A model generated the notes under the pieces. The model searched no databases. It had not been told where the DNA came from and saw only the letters and a program-made list of their open reading frames with translations. DNA of 64,000 nucleotides from the NCBI RefSeq assembly GCF_024343735.1, contig NZ_RJUE01000001.1, positions 124,001-188,000 of the forward strand, read 5' to 3'. Shown here piece after piece: positions 1-8,850 of the stretch; the first letter of the stretch is position 1; each line of letters begins with the position of its first letter. A program made the position numbers and the translations under genes. Source of the stretch: Lacihabitans sp. CCS-44 (GTDB lineage: Bacteria > Bacteroidota > Bacteroidia > Cytophagales > Spirosomataceae).

Positions 1-942
1 ATCTCTGAGCAAAACTTTCTTAGACTTGTAATCATATATCTCCATTGAAAGAAGGCCTCTAGATCTCACTGACTTGTGAAATCTGGTAACAGTAGCATTT
101 ACTAATCCATATACATCTATGTTCTTACCATCTATTTTAGCCGTTCCAGTCCTAACGCTATCCTTGCTCATGACATTCACTTTTTCAGATTTGAGGTTGG
201 TCTCTCCTACCACAAACTCTATAAACTCCAATCTCACCACATGGTCAGGATTTAATTTCAATTGCTTTGCTTCAGCGGGTTGATAGAATCTTATAAACTT
301 ATTCAACCTGCGATTGGTCTGAAGAAATTCGTCAATCTTTCCTCTAAAAAAATCATTGCTATACTGATACATTTTTGAGTTTATCCCGGGCTGTTCAACC
401 ACCACATGATAAGAGCCTAAAAACAAAGCTTCCTCAGCTTTTGCATTTACATCTTTATAGTTTGGAGCGTATCTTATCAACTCGTTGAAGTTTTCAAACG
501 CTGCCCTACCTGACTCTATTGTTCCCCTACGAAGCAAAGCATCGGCATAATCATATCTTTCAGTTGCCGCCATTTCTATTGCGTCTTCATATTCTCTAAA
601 GTATGAATCAGGTGAAACGATTTTCCTACATGCATTACATTTCTCAATTCTATCATGCAATTCGTTAAGTTTGGCATAATCATCTACTACTCTTTCATAT
701 TTAAACTGCTGATTTGCCATTTTTGCTCTTGATATATCCCTTAATAGATCTTCCTGAGCAAGTTTGTAGGCGTTGGGTAGCACTTCTAGTGACTTATCAT
801 TGTCGCTATCTTTTCTCAGTTTTTCTATAGATTGAAGAGCCGCTTGGTAATATTCGCCCGACTCTAAAGCTTTTTTTCCTGATTTTGAACAAGATAGCAT
901 TACCACAGAAAATAGTAATACAAGTAATTTCATGGCTTTCAT
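1..942 (-). CDS. Hypothetical lipoprotein, 3' end cut by window edge
   Basis: I do not recognise a named family. Translating the minus strand from the ATG at 942 gives 314 codons with no stop before the window edge, so the C-terminus is missing. The N-terminus is a lipoprotein signal: a hydrophobic run ending VMLSC at residues 14-18, so the mature protein should be anchored through Cys18. The next 150 or so residues are helical in character, with spaced Tyr/Ala/Leu positions (ESGEYYQAALQSIEKL, NYKDVNAKAEEALF) resembling TPR-like repeats. A pair of cysteines (KCNAC) sits near residue 103. The part nearest the edge looks more beta-rich (VVRLEFIEFVVGE, KVNVMSKDSV). Another in-frame ATG lies three codons downstream. 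An outer-membrane or periplasmic scaffold role is only a guess. Confidence 0.8.
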   Translation of the reverse strand, partial: MKAMKLLVLLFSVVMLSCSKSGKKALESGEYYQAALQSIEKLRKDSDNDKSLEVLPNAYKLAQEDLLRDISRAKMANQQFKYERVVDDYAKLNELHDRIEKCNACRKIVSPDSYFREYEDAIEMAATERYDYADALLRRGTIESGRAAFENFNELIRYAPNYKDVNAKAEEALFLGSYHVVVEQPGINSKMYQYSNDFFRGKIDEFLQTNRRLNKFIRFYQPAEAKQLKLNPDHVVRLEFIEFVVGETNLKSEKVNVMSKDSVRTGTAKIDGKNIDVYGLVNATVTRFHKSVRSRGLLSMEIYDYKSKKVLLRD

Positions 943-1108
943 TTTATTAATTAGTTTTGGTTTATTTTATATAAATACTTGGCAATTTTAATATTTGAGG
1001 CTCAAATTTTCAAAAAAATGAGACTAATTAACAATACTTTAGCATTTATTAGTTCTAAAAAAATCTTTGGTCACAATTATTTGTTAGCAATATACAAACA
1101 GAAAACGC

Positions 1109-1321
1109 ATGAATAATATCCTAAAAAACTGGACATTTTTACGGGCTAGCCATCTGACTATTTCCATTTTTTTGTTAGTAGCTGCCGTTTATTTTTCTCA
1201 CAATATTTTCCTTTACATTTTAGGGATCGGATTTTTGTTTCAAAGCCTAACCAATACAGGCTGCAGTAATAACTCATGCTCCAGAGATGAAATGAGGCAG
1301 CGGTATCGCAGAAGGCATTGA
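1109..1321 (+). CDS. Small two-helix membrane protein with C-terminal cysteines
   Basis: A 70-residue protein with two predicted membrane helices (about residues 15-29 and 33-46), followed by a cysteine-containing tail (TGCSNNSC) and a very basic end (RQRYRRRH). Short inner-membrane proteins of this build occur in Bacteroidota and resemble the DUF2892/YgaP-type family, but that match is from general shape and is not certain. The stop codon ends at 1321 and the convergent SpmAB-like gene ends at 1322, so the two genes abut tail to tail with no gap. The clean membrane topology supports a real gene; the opposite-strand reading of the same stretch is a shadow. Function unknown. Confidence 0.6.
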   Translation: MNNILKNWTFLRASHLTISIFLLVAAVYFSHNIFLYILGIGFLFQSLTNTGCSNNSCSRDEMRQRYRRRH

Positions 1322-2557
1322 TTAATGAAAGAAAATATAAGAAACCACAATTGCGGTTATTACGCCAGCCAAATCGGCCAGTAAACCTGCCACTAAAGTA
1401 TATCTCGTATGTTTGACACTTACACTGCCAAAATACAGTGCCAATATATATAAGATGGTGTCTGAACAAGCCTGAAATACACCTGATAGCCTACCTTCGA
1501 AAGAGTCCACTCCGTATTGTTCCATCGTTTCAATCATCATCGCTCTAGAGCCACTACCGCTTAATGGATGCATCAATGCAGTTGGCAAAGCATTTGTAAA
1601 ATCGGTATTGATACCAGTAAAACTAAAAATCCATTTCAAGAAATCAACTACATAATCAAGTGCTCCGGAGTTTCTAAAAGCACTTATAGCTACCAACATA
1701 CCTACTAAATACGGAATAACCTTTACTGCGGTTTCGAATCCACTTTTGGCACCTTCTATAAATGTAGGGAAAATATCTACTTTCTTGTATAAAGCTCCGC
1801 CAACAAAACCACAAATAAAAGTCATCAAAACGAGATTACTTACCACTTTTGAAACCACTTCTATTTCCTCTTTGGGTAATCTCGAAAAATACCATAACAC
1901 AAACCCAACAAAACCAGTTATACCTAGTAACCAACCCATTAGCGTTTTGTCAAAAAAGTTTAATCTTTGTTTAATTCCAACAAAAAGCAATCCAGTCAAT
2001 GTAGCCACATACACCGAAATAAGTGCGGGAATAAAAATATCGGAAGGGTCTGCAGCCTTATAAATGGCCCTCTGAGCCATAATTGAAATAGGAATCAACA
2101 CAGGCCCTGCACTGTGCAAAACCATAAACATGATTTGAGAATTTGATGCGGTATCTTTATTCGGATTTAATTCTTGCAAACTTTGCATGGCCTTGAGTCC
2201 GAAAGGGGTAGCAGCGTTATCAAGTCCCAGCATATTGGCTGAGAAATTCATGATCATTTGTCCATTGGCTGGGTGGTCTTTGGGAACTTCAGGAAACAGT
2301 CTACTAAAGAATGGAGCAATGATTTTGGCAAGTCTTCTAATCACGCCCGCTTCTTCTCCAAGTTTTAAAATACCAAGGAAGAAAGTCATCACCCCAGCCA
2401 AAGGAAGAGCTAACTTCATGACGGCTGATTCAGCAGAATCAAACATTCCTTCGATTATAATTTTGAAAATTTCGGTATCTCCAAAGAAAATCAGTTTAAT
2501 GAGAGCGACCACAAAAGCAATGAGAAAAAAACCAATCCAGATGTAATTGAGAACCAT
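1322..2557 (-). CDS. Nucleoside-recognition/Gate domain membrane protein, SpmA-SpmB fusion
   Basis: A 411-residue polytopic inner-membrane protein. The N-terminal half matches SpmA, with the conserved segment ANMLGLDNAATPFGLKAM near residues 108-125. The C-terminal half matches SpmB, with the hallmark LPTALMHPLSGSGSRAMM near residues 324-341. In spore formers these are two proteins (spore maturation proteins A and B). In Bacteroidota they are commonly one fused chain, which is what is seen here, so the spore role does not carry over. The Gate/nucleoside-recognition domain suggests transport of a small polar solute, but the substrate is unknown. It begins at an ATG at 2557, divergent from the VanX-like gene at 2677, and its stop is adjacent to the end of the small membrane protein gene. 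Confidence 0.88.
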   Translation of the reverse strand: MVLNYIWIGFFLIAFVVALIKLIFFGDTEIFKIIIEGMFDSAESAVMKLALPLAGVMTFFLGILKLGEEAGVIRRLAKIIAPFFSRLFPEVPKDHPANGQMIMNFSANMLGLDNAATPFGLKAMQSLQELNPNKDTASNSQIMFMVLHSAGPVLIPISIMAQRAIYKAADPSDIFIPALISVYVATLTGLLFVGIKQRLNFFDKTLMGWLLGITGFVGFVLWYFSRLPKEEIEVVSKVVSNLVLMTFICGFVGGALYKKVDIFPTFIEGAKSGFETAVKVIPYLVGMLVAISAFRNSGALDYVVDFLKWIFSFTGINTDFTNALPTALMHPLSGSGSRAMMIETMEQYGVDSFEGRLSGVFQACSDTILYILALYFGSVSVKHTRYTLVAGLLADLAGVITAIVVSYIFFH

Positions 2558-2676
2558 TCCTTGTTTGGGTTATTTTTTAAAAGTAGCAAATTACTTTTTT
2601 ATCTTTTATTTAGGAATTTTTCATTTGGATATTTTGCGATATTTACAAAACAAAACAACAATAAGCGATAATTTAA

Positions 2677-3441
2677 ATGAGTAATAATTCCATATTGAGA
2701 TATTCCACTATTTCAAGTGTGGTCATAATGTCCATGTTTTTAAATAGTTGTGCAAACAAACAAGAAAAATCCACTGAGCAAAAGGAAGAAAAACAACCTA
2801 TTTCGAAGATCATTACTCCAGAAATATCAGAACTGGAAATATCTATGCAAGACCAAGGCCTAGTAAACATTCAAGAATTAGACCATGAAGTTTTGGTAGA
2901 CTTAAAATATAGCAGCACAGACAATTTTTTTGGAGAAGATGTTTATGGAATTTTAGAAAATGCTTACCTACAAAAACCAACCGCAGAGGCCCTTAAAGAG
3001 GCCAATCAAAGTTTAAAAGTAGCACACCCTAATCTAAGGCTTTTGGTTTACGATGCCGCTCGTCCGCTCAGTATACAAGCTATCCTTTGGGAAAAATTGG
3101 ATACTATTCCTCCACGAAACAGGAAAAACTTTGTAGCTGACCCAAAAGAAGGCTCAATTCACAACTATGGTTGTGCGGTGGATTTAACCCTATTTGACCT
3201 CACAACCGATCAAGCATTAGATATGGGTACCAAGTATGACTATTTTGGGCCTTTGGCCTACCCAAGACTCGAAGAAAGAATGTTGATAGAAGGTAAACTG
3301 ACTTCAGAACAAATTGCCAACCGAAGATTACTTAGAGATATAATGCAAAAGTCGGGCTTTGATTCTATTACTAGTGAATGGTGGCATTTTAATTATTACT
3401 CCAGAAAAAAGGCAAAAGAACTTTATGAAATGATACAATAA
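2677..3441 (+). CDS. D-Ala-D-Ala dipeptidase (VanX/DdpX, peptidase M15D), lipoprotein
   Basis: Zinc dipeptidase of the VanX/DdpX family, which hydrolyses free D-alanyl-D-alanine. The 254-residue chain has a lipoprotein signal (FLNSC, lipid-anchored Cys25), a short charged linker, then the M15D domain. The SxHxxGxAxD zinc motif reads SIHNYGCAVD (His162 and Asp169). The catalytic Glu and third zinc ligand are in SEWWH (Glu234 and His237). The family arginine is in YDAARP near residue 129. All active-site residues are present, so it should be active. No vanH or vanA neighbour is present, so a recycling or D-Ala-D-Ala salvage role in the periplasm is more likely than vancomycin resistance. It stands alone, followed by 447 bp without a gene. 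Confidence 0.9.
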   Translation: MSNNSILRYSTISSVVIMSMFLNSCANKQEKSTEQKEEKQPISKIITPEISELEISMQDQGLVNIQELDHEVLVDLKYSSTDNFFGEDVYGILENAYLQKPTAEALKEANQSLKVAHPNLRLLVYDAARPLSIQAILWEKLDTIPPRNRKNFVADPKEGSIHNYGCAVDLTLFDLTTDQALDMGTKYDYFGPLAYPRLEERMLIEGKLTSEQIANRRLLRDIMQKSGFDSITSEWWHFNYYSRKKAKELYEMIQ

Positions 3442-3861
3442 AGAAAATCCAGTAAATCAATTGTGAATAACAATTAACTACTGGATTGTATAATAGCATG
3501 GACTAAGTTGGCGTTTGTGTGTTTAAATCACATTAGTCTCCAAAAGCTAGTTGGTAGTATCTTAGCGTGTGTACCTGATTTTGTCGCTTAAGTTTTTTTA
3601 GAAAATAATATACTGCAAAATAGAATCTAAAATTTCATTAAAAAAAATCGAACAAAAAGGCAAAATATTCATAAATAACTCAAAAACAACATATTGCGTA
3701 TTTTCCAATAATTGAAAACAGGTATTTTCACTTATGCAAATACGTAGAAATACCTAATGCTAGAAACGATTTCAAATCAAAACTTTTTACGACAAAATAA
3801 CCTCCTTTTATAAAATTCACTTTCTTGGGTTTTATTTAAGCCAAAATAGAATACAAAATAT
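3442..3861. other. Intergenic region with a two-part inverted repeat
   Basis: No convincing reading frame is present between the dipeptidase and pheS. Just after the dipeptidase stop, 3446-3487 forms a nested hairpin: an outer 9-bp stem (AATCCAGTA at 3446-3454 with TACTGGATT at 3479-3487) and an inner 6-bp stem (AATTGT at 3459-3464 with ACAATT at 3470-3475). There is no U-tract after it, so it is not a classical intrinsic terminator. It could stabilise the mRNA 3' end. The remainder is AT-rich and carries nothing else I can support apart from the pheS promoter box, listed separately. Confidence 0.55.
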
Positions 3862-3869
3862 TATATTTG
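3862..3869 (+). promoter_or_regulatory. Putative -7 promoter box of pheS
   Basis: TATATTTG matches the Bacteroidota -7 consensus TAnnTTTG exactly and ends 19 nt before the GTG start of pheS. No clear TTG -33 element is seen at the expected distance, so this rests on the -7 box and its position. Confidence 0.5.
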
Positions 3870-3888
3870 CGGTTTAAAGCAAATTGTA

Positions 3889-4926
3889 GTGATAGAAAAA
3901 ATAGAGAATATATTTGCAGAAGTAGAACAATTTTTACTTGAAAAAAAATTGACTCATGAAGACTTTAGGCTTAAATACTTAAGTAGAAAAGGTGTTTTAA
4001 ACGAGCTTTTTGATGATTTCAAAAAAGTAAGTAATGATCAAAAAAGAATTGTAGGTCAAACCCTAAATAATCTAAAGACTAGATTGGAGGAAGTTCATGC
4101 TGAACTTTCAGCAAATACCAATCAGTTTGCTTCAACAAAAGAACAATCACAGGTACTGGATTTAACATTGCCGGATACGCCAAATCAATTGGGAAGTTTG
4201 CATCCGCTATCCATAGTACACCGAAAAATAGTCGAGATATTCGCTAGAATGGGATTCAATACAGAAGATGGCCCCGAAATTGAAACAGACTGGTATAATT
4301 TTTCCGCCTTAAATTTCGCAGAAAACCATCCCGCTAGAGAAATGCAGGATACTTTTTTTGTGGAAAAAAATCAGATCACTAAAGACGACTTATTGCTTCG
4401 AACGCACACCTCAAATGTTCAGATTCGTTTGATGGAATTCAAAAAACCTCCCATAAGATCAATAATGGTTGGTAGAGTATACCGAAATGAAGCAATTTCA
4501 GCTAGAGCTCATTGCCAATTTCATCAGGTGGAAGGATTATATGTGGATAAAAATGTAAGTTTTAAAGACTTAAAAGACACATTATTTCATTTCGCGAAAG
4601 AAATGTTTGGTAAAGACACTAAAATAAGACTGAGACCTAGTTATTTTCCTTTTACTGAGCCAAGTGCCGAAATCGACATTTCGTGCTTCATTTGTCATGG
4701 CAACGGTTGTAATATCTGCAAGCATTCGGGATGGGTAGAAATTGCGGGCTCCGGCATGGTAGATCCTAATGTGCTTGAAAACTGCAATATTGATCCTGAA
4801 GAGTTTACAGGATTTGCTTTTGGCATGGGGATTGAAAGGATAACTATGTTAAAATACGGCATCAACGACCTAAGGTTGTTTTTTGAAAATGATGTTAGGT
4901 TTTTAAACCAATTTAATGGTCTATAA
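3889..4926 (+). CDS. pheS: Phenylalanine--tRNA ligase alpha subunit
   Basis: Catalytic alpha subunit of the alpha2-beta2 class II enzyme that charges tRNA-Phe. The 345-residue length is normal. An N-terminal coiled-coil (residues 1-80) precedes the class II core. Motif 2 contains GRVYRNE at 195-201 and the downstream FHQVEG at 211-216; motif 3 is GFAFGMGIERITML near the C-terminus. A CxxC-x4-CxxC cluster (Cys266, 269, 274, 277) lies between motifs 2 and 3, spaced like a zinc knuckle. The start is a GTG at 3889, chosen because it places the N-terminal helix correctly and lies just after the -7 box at 3862. The beta subunit gene pheT is not in this window. It is followed 32 nt later by a secreted esterase gene on the same strand. 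Confidence 0.95.
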   Translation: MIEKIENIFAEVEQFLLEKKLTHEDFRLKYLSRKGVLNELFDDFKKVSNDQKRIVGQTLNNLKTRLEEVHAELSANTNQFASTKEQSQVLDLTLPDTPNQLGSLHPLSIVHRKIVEIFARMGFNTEDGPEIETDWYNFSALNFAENHPAREMQDTFFVEKNQITKDDLLLRTHTSNVQIRLMEFKKPPIRSIMVGRVYRNEAISARAHCQFHQVEGLYVDKNVSFKDLKDTLFHFAKEMFGKDTKIRLRPSYFPFTEPSAEIDISCFICHGNGCNICKHSGWVEIAGSGMVDPNVLENCNIDPEEFTGFAFGMGIERITMLKYGINDLRLFFENDVRFLNQFNGL

Positions 4927-4958
4927 AAAAAAATTCTAAAACCAGCTCTAATCTATAA

Positions 4959-7301
4959 ATGTACAACCCAAAAAAGTATCTATTTAGTATTGTAGGCTTC
5001 TATATATTGAGCATAATGCTATCTAATGCTCAAATTAGCATAAAGATTCCTTACGAAAAGTCAGTTTTTCAGAGAAACAATAGCAATATTGGTAACATTT
5101 ACATTACAGGTACCTTAGAACAAGATGCCGATAGAGTTGAGGCTAGATTAGTTCCTCGCATATCTAATCAAGGCCAACAAACTGATTGGAAAATTGTTGA
5201 TAGTATCATTGATGGTCAAAGCTTTACTGGCTCTATAGAAGGACAAGGTGGGTGGTATAGGCTTGAAGTTAGAGCTGTTCTGAGCGACCAAGTGACATTT
5301 ACTAAAAATATAGACAAAGTTGGAATCGGAGAGGTTTTTGTTATTGCTGGGCAGTCTAATGCCCAAGGTGATGGTAAATTTTCGAATGCAAAAAGCTCTA
5401 CAGATGAGCGAGTTGTGGCTTATGAGCCCAATTATTTCGACCACAATACGGCACTGATTCAAAACTTCCCAGACTTCCTTACCATAGACAAATTCACCAA
5501 CATTTCTAGTAGTACCAACATTGGTCCATTAGGCTTTACGGCTTGGTGTTGGGGCGAGCTTGGTGATTTATTGGTAAAAAAACTCAATGTGCCAGTTCTG
5601 TTTTATAATGCTTCTCTATCTGGTACTTCTACCGAAAACTGGTTGTCATCAGTTTCAGGCAAAGATACTTACCATGTCGTTACTGGTGTAAAGTTTGAAA
5701 AATTCATGCCTTATCATGCCCTAAGAAGAACATTACATTCTTTACTAAGCATTTATGGTGTTAGATCTATCCTTTGGCATCAAGGTGAATCCGATGCCAT
5801 TTCGAGAGTTTCTGAATTGACATATTTCAACAATATGCGAGACCTCATTCAAGAGTCCAGAAATAATATTGGCGAAAAAATCCCATGGGTAGTGTCAAGG
5901 GTTTCCAGATATGAAGGCAGCAATTATCCTAGTATAATTAGTGGCCAAAATAGAGTAATTAGTAATATTGAAAGTGTTTGGGCTGGCCCAGCGACAGATG
6001 ATATTCAACCTTTTAGGCCTGATGGAGCTCATTTTGAAAATAATAATTCAATAAATGGATTATCTCTCTTGGCAGATGCATGGAATTCTTCACTATCAAG
6101 CCAATTTTTTACGCAAATTATACCCATTTTGCCGAAAGGATTAGCTGAGATAAAATACTCTTGTATAAACTTTAGTGACATCACACTTAAGTTTGATAAG
6201 ATTTATCAATCTTATCAGTGGAGTACGGGAGCTTCTTCTAGCCAAATTCAAGCAAATTCTGGAGAGATAAGTGCAGTCTTAAGAGATGGTTATAGCAATC
6301 TTTACTACACAAACAGAATAACTGTTCCCAACGTTTTTCCAAAAATCGCACCTATAATTAGCCCTGTCATAAGTATTGTTGGTTGTGTAGGAAAAACAGT
6401 AGAGTTACAAGCGAAACCTTCAAAATATGAAGTAAACTGGAATAATGGAACTATTTCGAATAAGATTTCAGCAAACCAAGTTAGTGCTTATTTTGCTTCT
6501 TATAGAAGCATTCAAGGTTGTTTGTCACCCAAATCAAATGAACTTTATCCAATTTTCGTAAATCCACCTTCGAAACCGGGTATAGAACTATTAAATAGTG
6601 ATGGATATGAATGTATTGGCAAAACTATCTCGCTTAAGGTGAGCAATCCGCTTAATCATGATGTGGTATGGAGTACTGGACAAAAAACAAATGAATTCTC
6701 GATAACCGAAAACCAAGCTATACCAATTAAAGTCACACTTTACAGTAATTATGACTGCCCTTCGACAGAATCGGATACCTTAAAATACAGATTTCTTGCT
6801 AACCCCAAAACTCCCAATATAGAAAAAACGGGTCCGTTTTCGGTAAAAGCTATTGAACTTGAACCTGTTCAGAAATTTGAATGGTTTTTAGATAACAATT
6901 TCTTATTGAGCCAAGCAGACCCAAATCTTTTTGTCAACAAAAATGGTTTCTATGCAGCAAAAGCAGTAAAATCTATACTCACTTCTACAAATAGAGTTCT
7001 AGAGTGTAAATCAGGGATTTCTACTCAACAAGCTATAGCAAAGGACAACAACCTTTATGGAATAAGCGTATACGCCAATCCTGTTACAGATGGAAAAGTG
7101 AAAATTGCTGCTGATAAAGAGTTAATAAATGTAAAAATAACCATCTATAATGATGCTGGTCAAAAGGAATATGAAATCTCATTAGATTCATTAAAACTAC
7201 CCACAGAACTAGACCTTTCGAGCAAGAAAATATCAGGAAAACATATTTTGAAATTAGATTACTCTGGGCTTACAAGGTCTTTCCCTTTAATTTTTGAATA
7301 A
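4959..7301 (+). CDS. Secreted SASA-type carbohydrate esterase with type IX sorting domain
   Basis: A 780-residue exported protein. Residues 1-25 form a signal peptide ending SNAQ. The SGNH/GDSL esterase core of the sialate O-acetylesterase (SASA) type has the nucleophile block VIAGQSNAQG (Ser133), the WHQGESD block at 273-279 and the catalytic Asp/His in DGAHF (Asp355, His358), so the triad is intact. The middle (about 390-690) contains repeated Ig-like modules with paired cysteines. The last 76 residues (705-780), starting YANPVTDGKV, have the form of a type A C-terminal domain for the type IX system, whose gldKLMN genes lie at 57-62 kb. The predicted role is surface or extracellular removal of acetyl groups from glycans; the substrate is unknown. 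Its last 43 bp overlap the convergent SpoU methyltransferase gene. Confidence 0.85.
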   Translation: MYNPKKYLFSIVGFYILSIMLSNAQISIKIPYEKSVFQRNNSNIGNIYITGTLEQDADRVEARLVPRISNQGQQTDWKIVDSIIDGQSFTGSIEGQGGWYRLEVRAVLSDQVTFTKNIDKVGIGEVFVIAGQSNAQGDGKFSNAKSSTDERVVAYEPNYFDHNTALIQNFPDFLTIDKFTNISSSTNIGPLGFTAWCWGELGDLLVKKLNVPVLFYNASLSGTSTENWLSSVSGKDTYHVVTGVKFEKFMPYHALRRTLHSLLSIYGVRSILWHQGESDAISRVSELTYFNNMRDLIQESRNNIGEKIPWVVSRVSRYEGSNYPSIISGQNRVISNIESVWAGPATDDIQPFRPDGAHFENNNSINGLSLLADAWNSSLSSQFFTQIIPILPKGLAEIKYSCINFSDITLKFDKIYQSYQWSTGASSSQIQANSGEISAVLRDGYSNLYYTNRITVPNVFPKIAPIISPVISIVGCVGKTVELQAKPSKYEVNWNNGTISNKISANQVSAYFASYRSIQGCLSPKSNELYPIFVNPPSKPGIELLNSDGYECIGKTISLKVSNPLNHDVVWSTGQKTNEFSITENQAIPIKVTLYSNYDCPSTESDTLKYRFLANPKTPNIEKTGPFSVKAIELEPVQKFEWFLDNNFLLSQADPNLFVNKNGFYAAKAVKSILTSTNRVLECKSGISTQQAIAKDNNLYGISVYANPVTDGKVKIAADKELINVKITIYNDAGQKEYEISLDSLKLPTELDLSSKKISGKHILKLDYSGLTRSFPLIFE

Positions 7302-7810
7302 TAATCCCAGAGGAGTATTCCAGTAGAGACACTTACATTAAATGAGTGCTTTGTGCCAAATTGAGGTATTTCAACTATTACGTCCGCAGCATCTATAATT
7401 TCTTGCTTTACTCCAAAAACCTCATTTCCTAATACAAATGCATATTTCTCATTTGAAATCGGTACAAATTCATTTAAAAAAACGCTGTTCTGGACTTGCT
7501 CAAGAGGAATAATTTTCCAATTTTCCTTTTTTAAATCCTCTATTAATTCCAAGACATCACCTCTATACTCCCAATCTACAGATTCTGTGGCCCCTAAAGC
7601 AGTTTTTTCTATTTCACGATGAGGAGGTTTAGCAGTTATTCCGCACAAATATATTTTTGAAGCCAAAAAACAATCAGCCGTTCTGAAAATAGAACCAACA
7701 TTTGACATACTTCTGATATCATCCAAAATCAAGCAAAAATTATTCTTGCCAGATTCTTTATATTCTTCAACTGACAATCTATTAAGGTCTTCCATTGAAA
7801 GTTTGCTCAT
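7259..7810 (-). CDS. SpoU/TrmH family RNA 2'-O-methyltransferase
   Basis: A 183-residue SPOUT-fold RNA methyltransferase. All three family motifs are present: motif 1 in SMSNVGSIFRTAD (the catalytic Arg and its Asn), motif 2 in FVLGNEVFGV, and motif 3 in VEIPQFGTKHSFNVSVSTG, which builds the knotted SAM pocket. It lacks an extra N-terminal substrate-binding domain, as in short TrmH-like enzymes that act on tRNA or rRNA; the exact nucleotide cannot be read from sequence. The ATG at 7810 is used. The 3' end runs 43 bp into the sorting-domain coding end of the convergent esterase gene, so the two genes share sequence on opposite strands. The start faces the isomerase-like gene at 7924 across a 113-bp divergent region. 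Confidence 0.93.
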   Translation of the reverse strand: MSKLSMEDLNRLSVEEYKESGKNNFCLILDDIRSMSNVGSIFRTADCFLASKIYLCGITAKPPHREIEKTALGATESVDWEYRGDVLELIEDLKKENWKIIPLEQVQNSVFLNEFVPISNEKYAFVLGNEVFGVKQEIIDAADVIVEIPQFGTKHSFNVSVSTGILLWDYYSKIKGKDLVSPE

Positions 7811-7923
7811 GTGCTTAGTTACCTATAAAATTATGAAAACAGCAAATGCAAATTCTATAAATCGAATTTTGATTTTTTAAAAAGCTTTTGCTTAAATTTA
7901 AGAGCAAATCTAAATATTAAATT

Positions 7924-8796
7924 ATGGAAAATTATGGAGGCAGAAGAGAAACTGTAAAAAAAATACTAGCGGGCGGTTTTGCTTTCCCTTTGATTGACGA
8001 TTTCAAACCTTCAACACCAATACTAAAAGGAAACATAAAGCATTCTGTTTGCAAATGGTGTTATAGTTCTATTTCGCTAGATGAGTTTATTCCTGCCATA
8101 AAAAAAATAGGAATCAATGCAGTAGATTTAATTTCAATAGAACAATTCCCAATACTAAAAAAGCATGACGCCTATTGCTCTATGGTCTCAATATCAAGCA
8201 CTTTGTGGGGAATCACGAAAGGCTGGAATAAAACAGAAAATCATGAAGGTTTGATAAAATGGTATAAATACCTCATAGATGAAACCGCAAAAGCGGGTTT
8301 TAAAAATATCATTTGTTTCTCTGGAAATCGTGATGAGGAAATAAACGACGAAGAAGGACTTGATAACTGTGCTGAGGGTTTATCAAAAATAATCCCCTAT
8401 GCCGAACAAAAGAAAGTAACTTTAGTAATGGAGCTGCTAAATAGCAAAATTGACCATAAAAACTACATGTGCGATACCACAGACTGGGGAGTAGAACTTT
8501 GCAGAATGATAGATTCAGAAAACTTTAAGTTACTATTTGACATCTATCACATGCAAATAATGGAAGGCGATATCATTAGAACTATCACTGAAAATAAATC
8601 TTTTATAGGCCATTATCATACTGGTGGAGTTCCAGGTCGAGCCGAAATAGACCAAAGTCAAGAATTGAACTATCCTGCAATAATAAAGGCGATAGTTGCC
8701 ACCGGATTCAAGGGCTATTTAGGCCAAGAGTTTATACCCAAAAGCACCGATAAATTATCTTCTCTTAAAAGTGCAATAGAATTATGCGATGTGTAA
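7924..8796 (+). CDS. Hydroxypyruvate isomerase-like TIM-barrel protein
   Basis: A 290-residue member of the xylose-isomerase-like TIM barrel superfamily, closest in look to the Hyi/hydroxypyruvate isomerase branch. Probable metal-binding or catalytic residues appear in the expected order: Glu in VMELLNSK, Asp and His in LFDIYHMQ, His in GHYHTGG, and Glu in LGQEF near the end. The N-terminus GGRRETVKKILAGG resembles a weak twin-arginine leader (two arginines followed by a short hydrophobic run), a common feature of periplasmic sugar isomerase-like proteins of Bacteroidota, but the hydrophobic part is short. A cytoplasmic enzyme cannot be excluded. The substrate is unknown. It stands 54 nt upstream of ribBA, which has its own promoter box. 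Confidence 0.78.
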   Translation: MENYGGRRETVKKILAGGFAFPLIDDFKPSTPILKGNIKHSVCKWCYSSISLDEFIPAIKKIGINAVDLISIEQFPILKKHDAYCSMVSISSTLWGITKGWNKTENHEGLIKWYKYLIDETAKAGFKNIICFSGNRDEEINDEEGLDNCAEGLSKIIPYAEQKKVTLVMELLNSKIDHKNYMCDTTDWGVELCRMIDSENFKLLFDIYHMQIMEGDIIRTITENKSFIGHYHTGGVPGRAEIDQSQELNYPAIIKAIVATGFKGYLGQEFIPKSTDKLSSLKSAIELCDV

Positions 8797-8828
8797 GAGC
8801 TTAGTTTTCATTCATAGATCTTTATTGA

Positions 8829-8836
8829 TAACTTTG
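8829..8836 (+). promoter_or_regulatory. Putative -7 promoter box of ribBA
   Basis: TAACTTTG fits TAnnTTTG exactly and ends 14 nt before the ribBA start. A TTTTC at 8805-8809 lies at the right distance for a -33 element with one mismatch to TTTTG. No FMN riboswitch fold was recognised upstream; the leader would be only several nucleotides long. Confidence 0.5.
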
Positions 8837-8850
8837 TAAAAAAATACGAT

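Noticed and set aside
1158-1469. A 103-residue minus-strand frame over the small membrane protein and the SpmAB end
   Set aside because: It overlaps two better genes, has biased composition and no recognisable domain.
1726-1742. A GGTTTCGAATCC stretch resembling the T-arm of a tRNA
   Set aside because: It lies inside the conserved SpmAB coding sequence and no acceptor or anticodon arm can be built around it.
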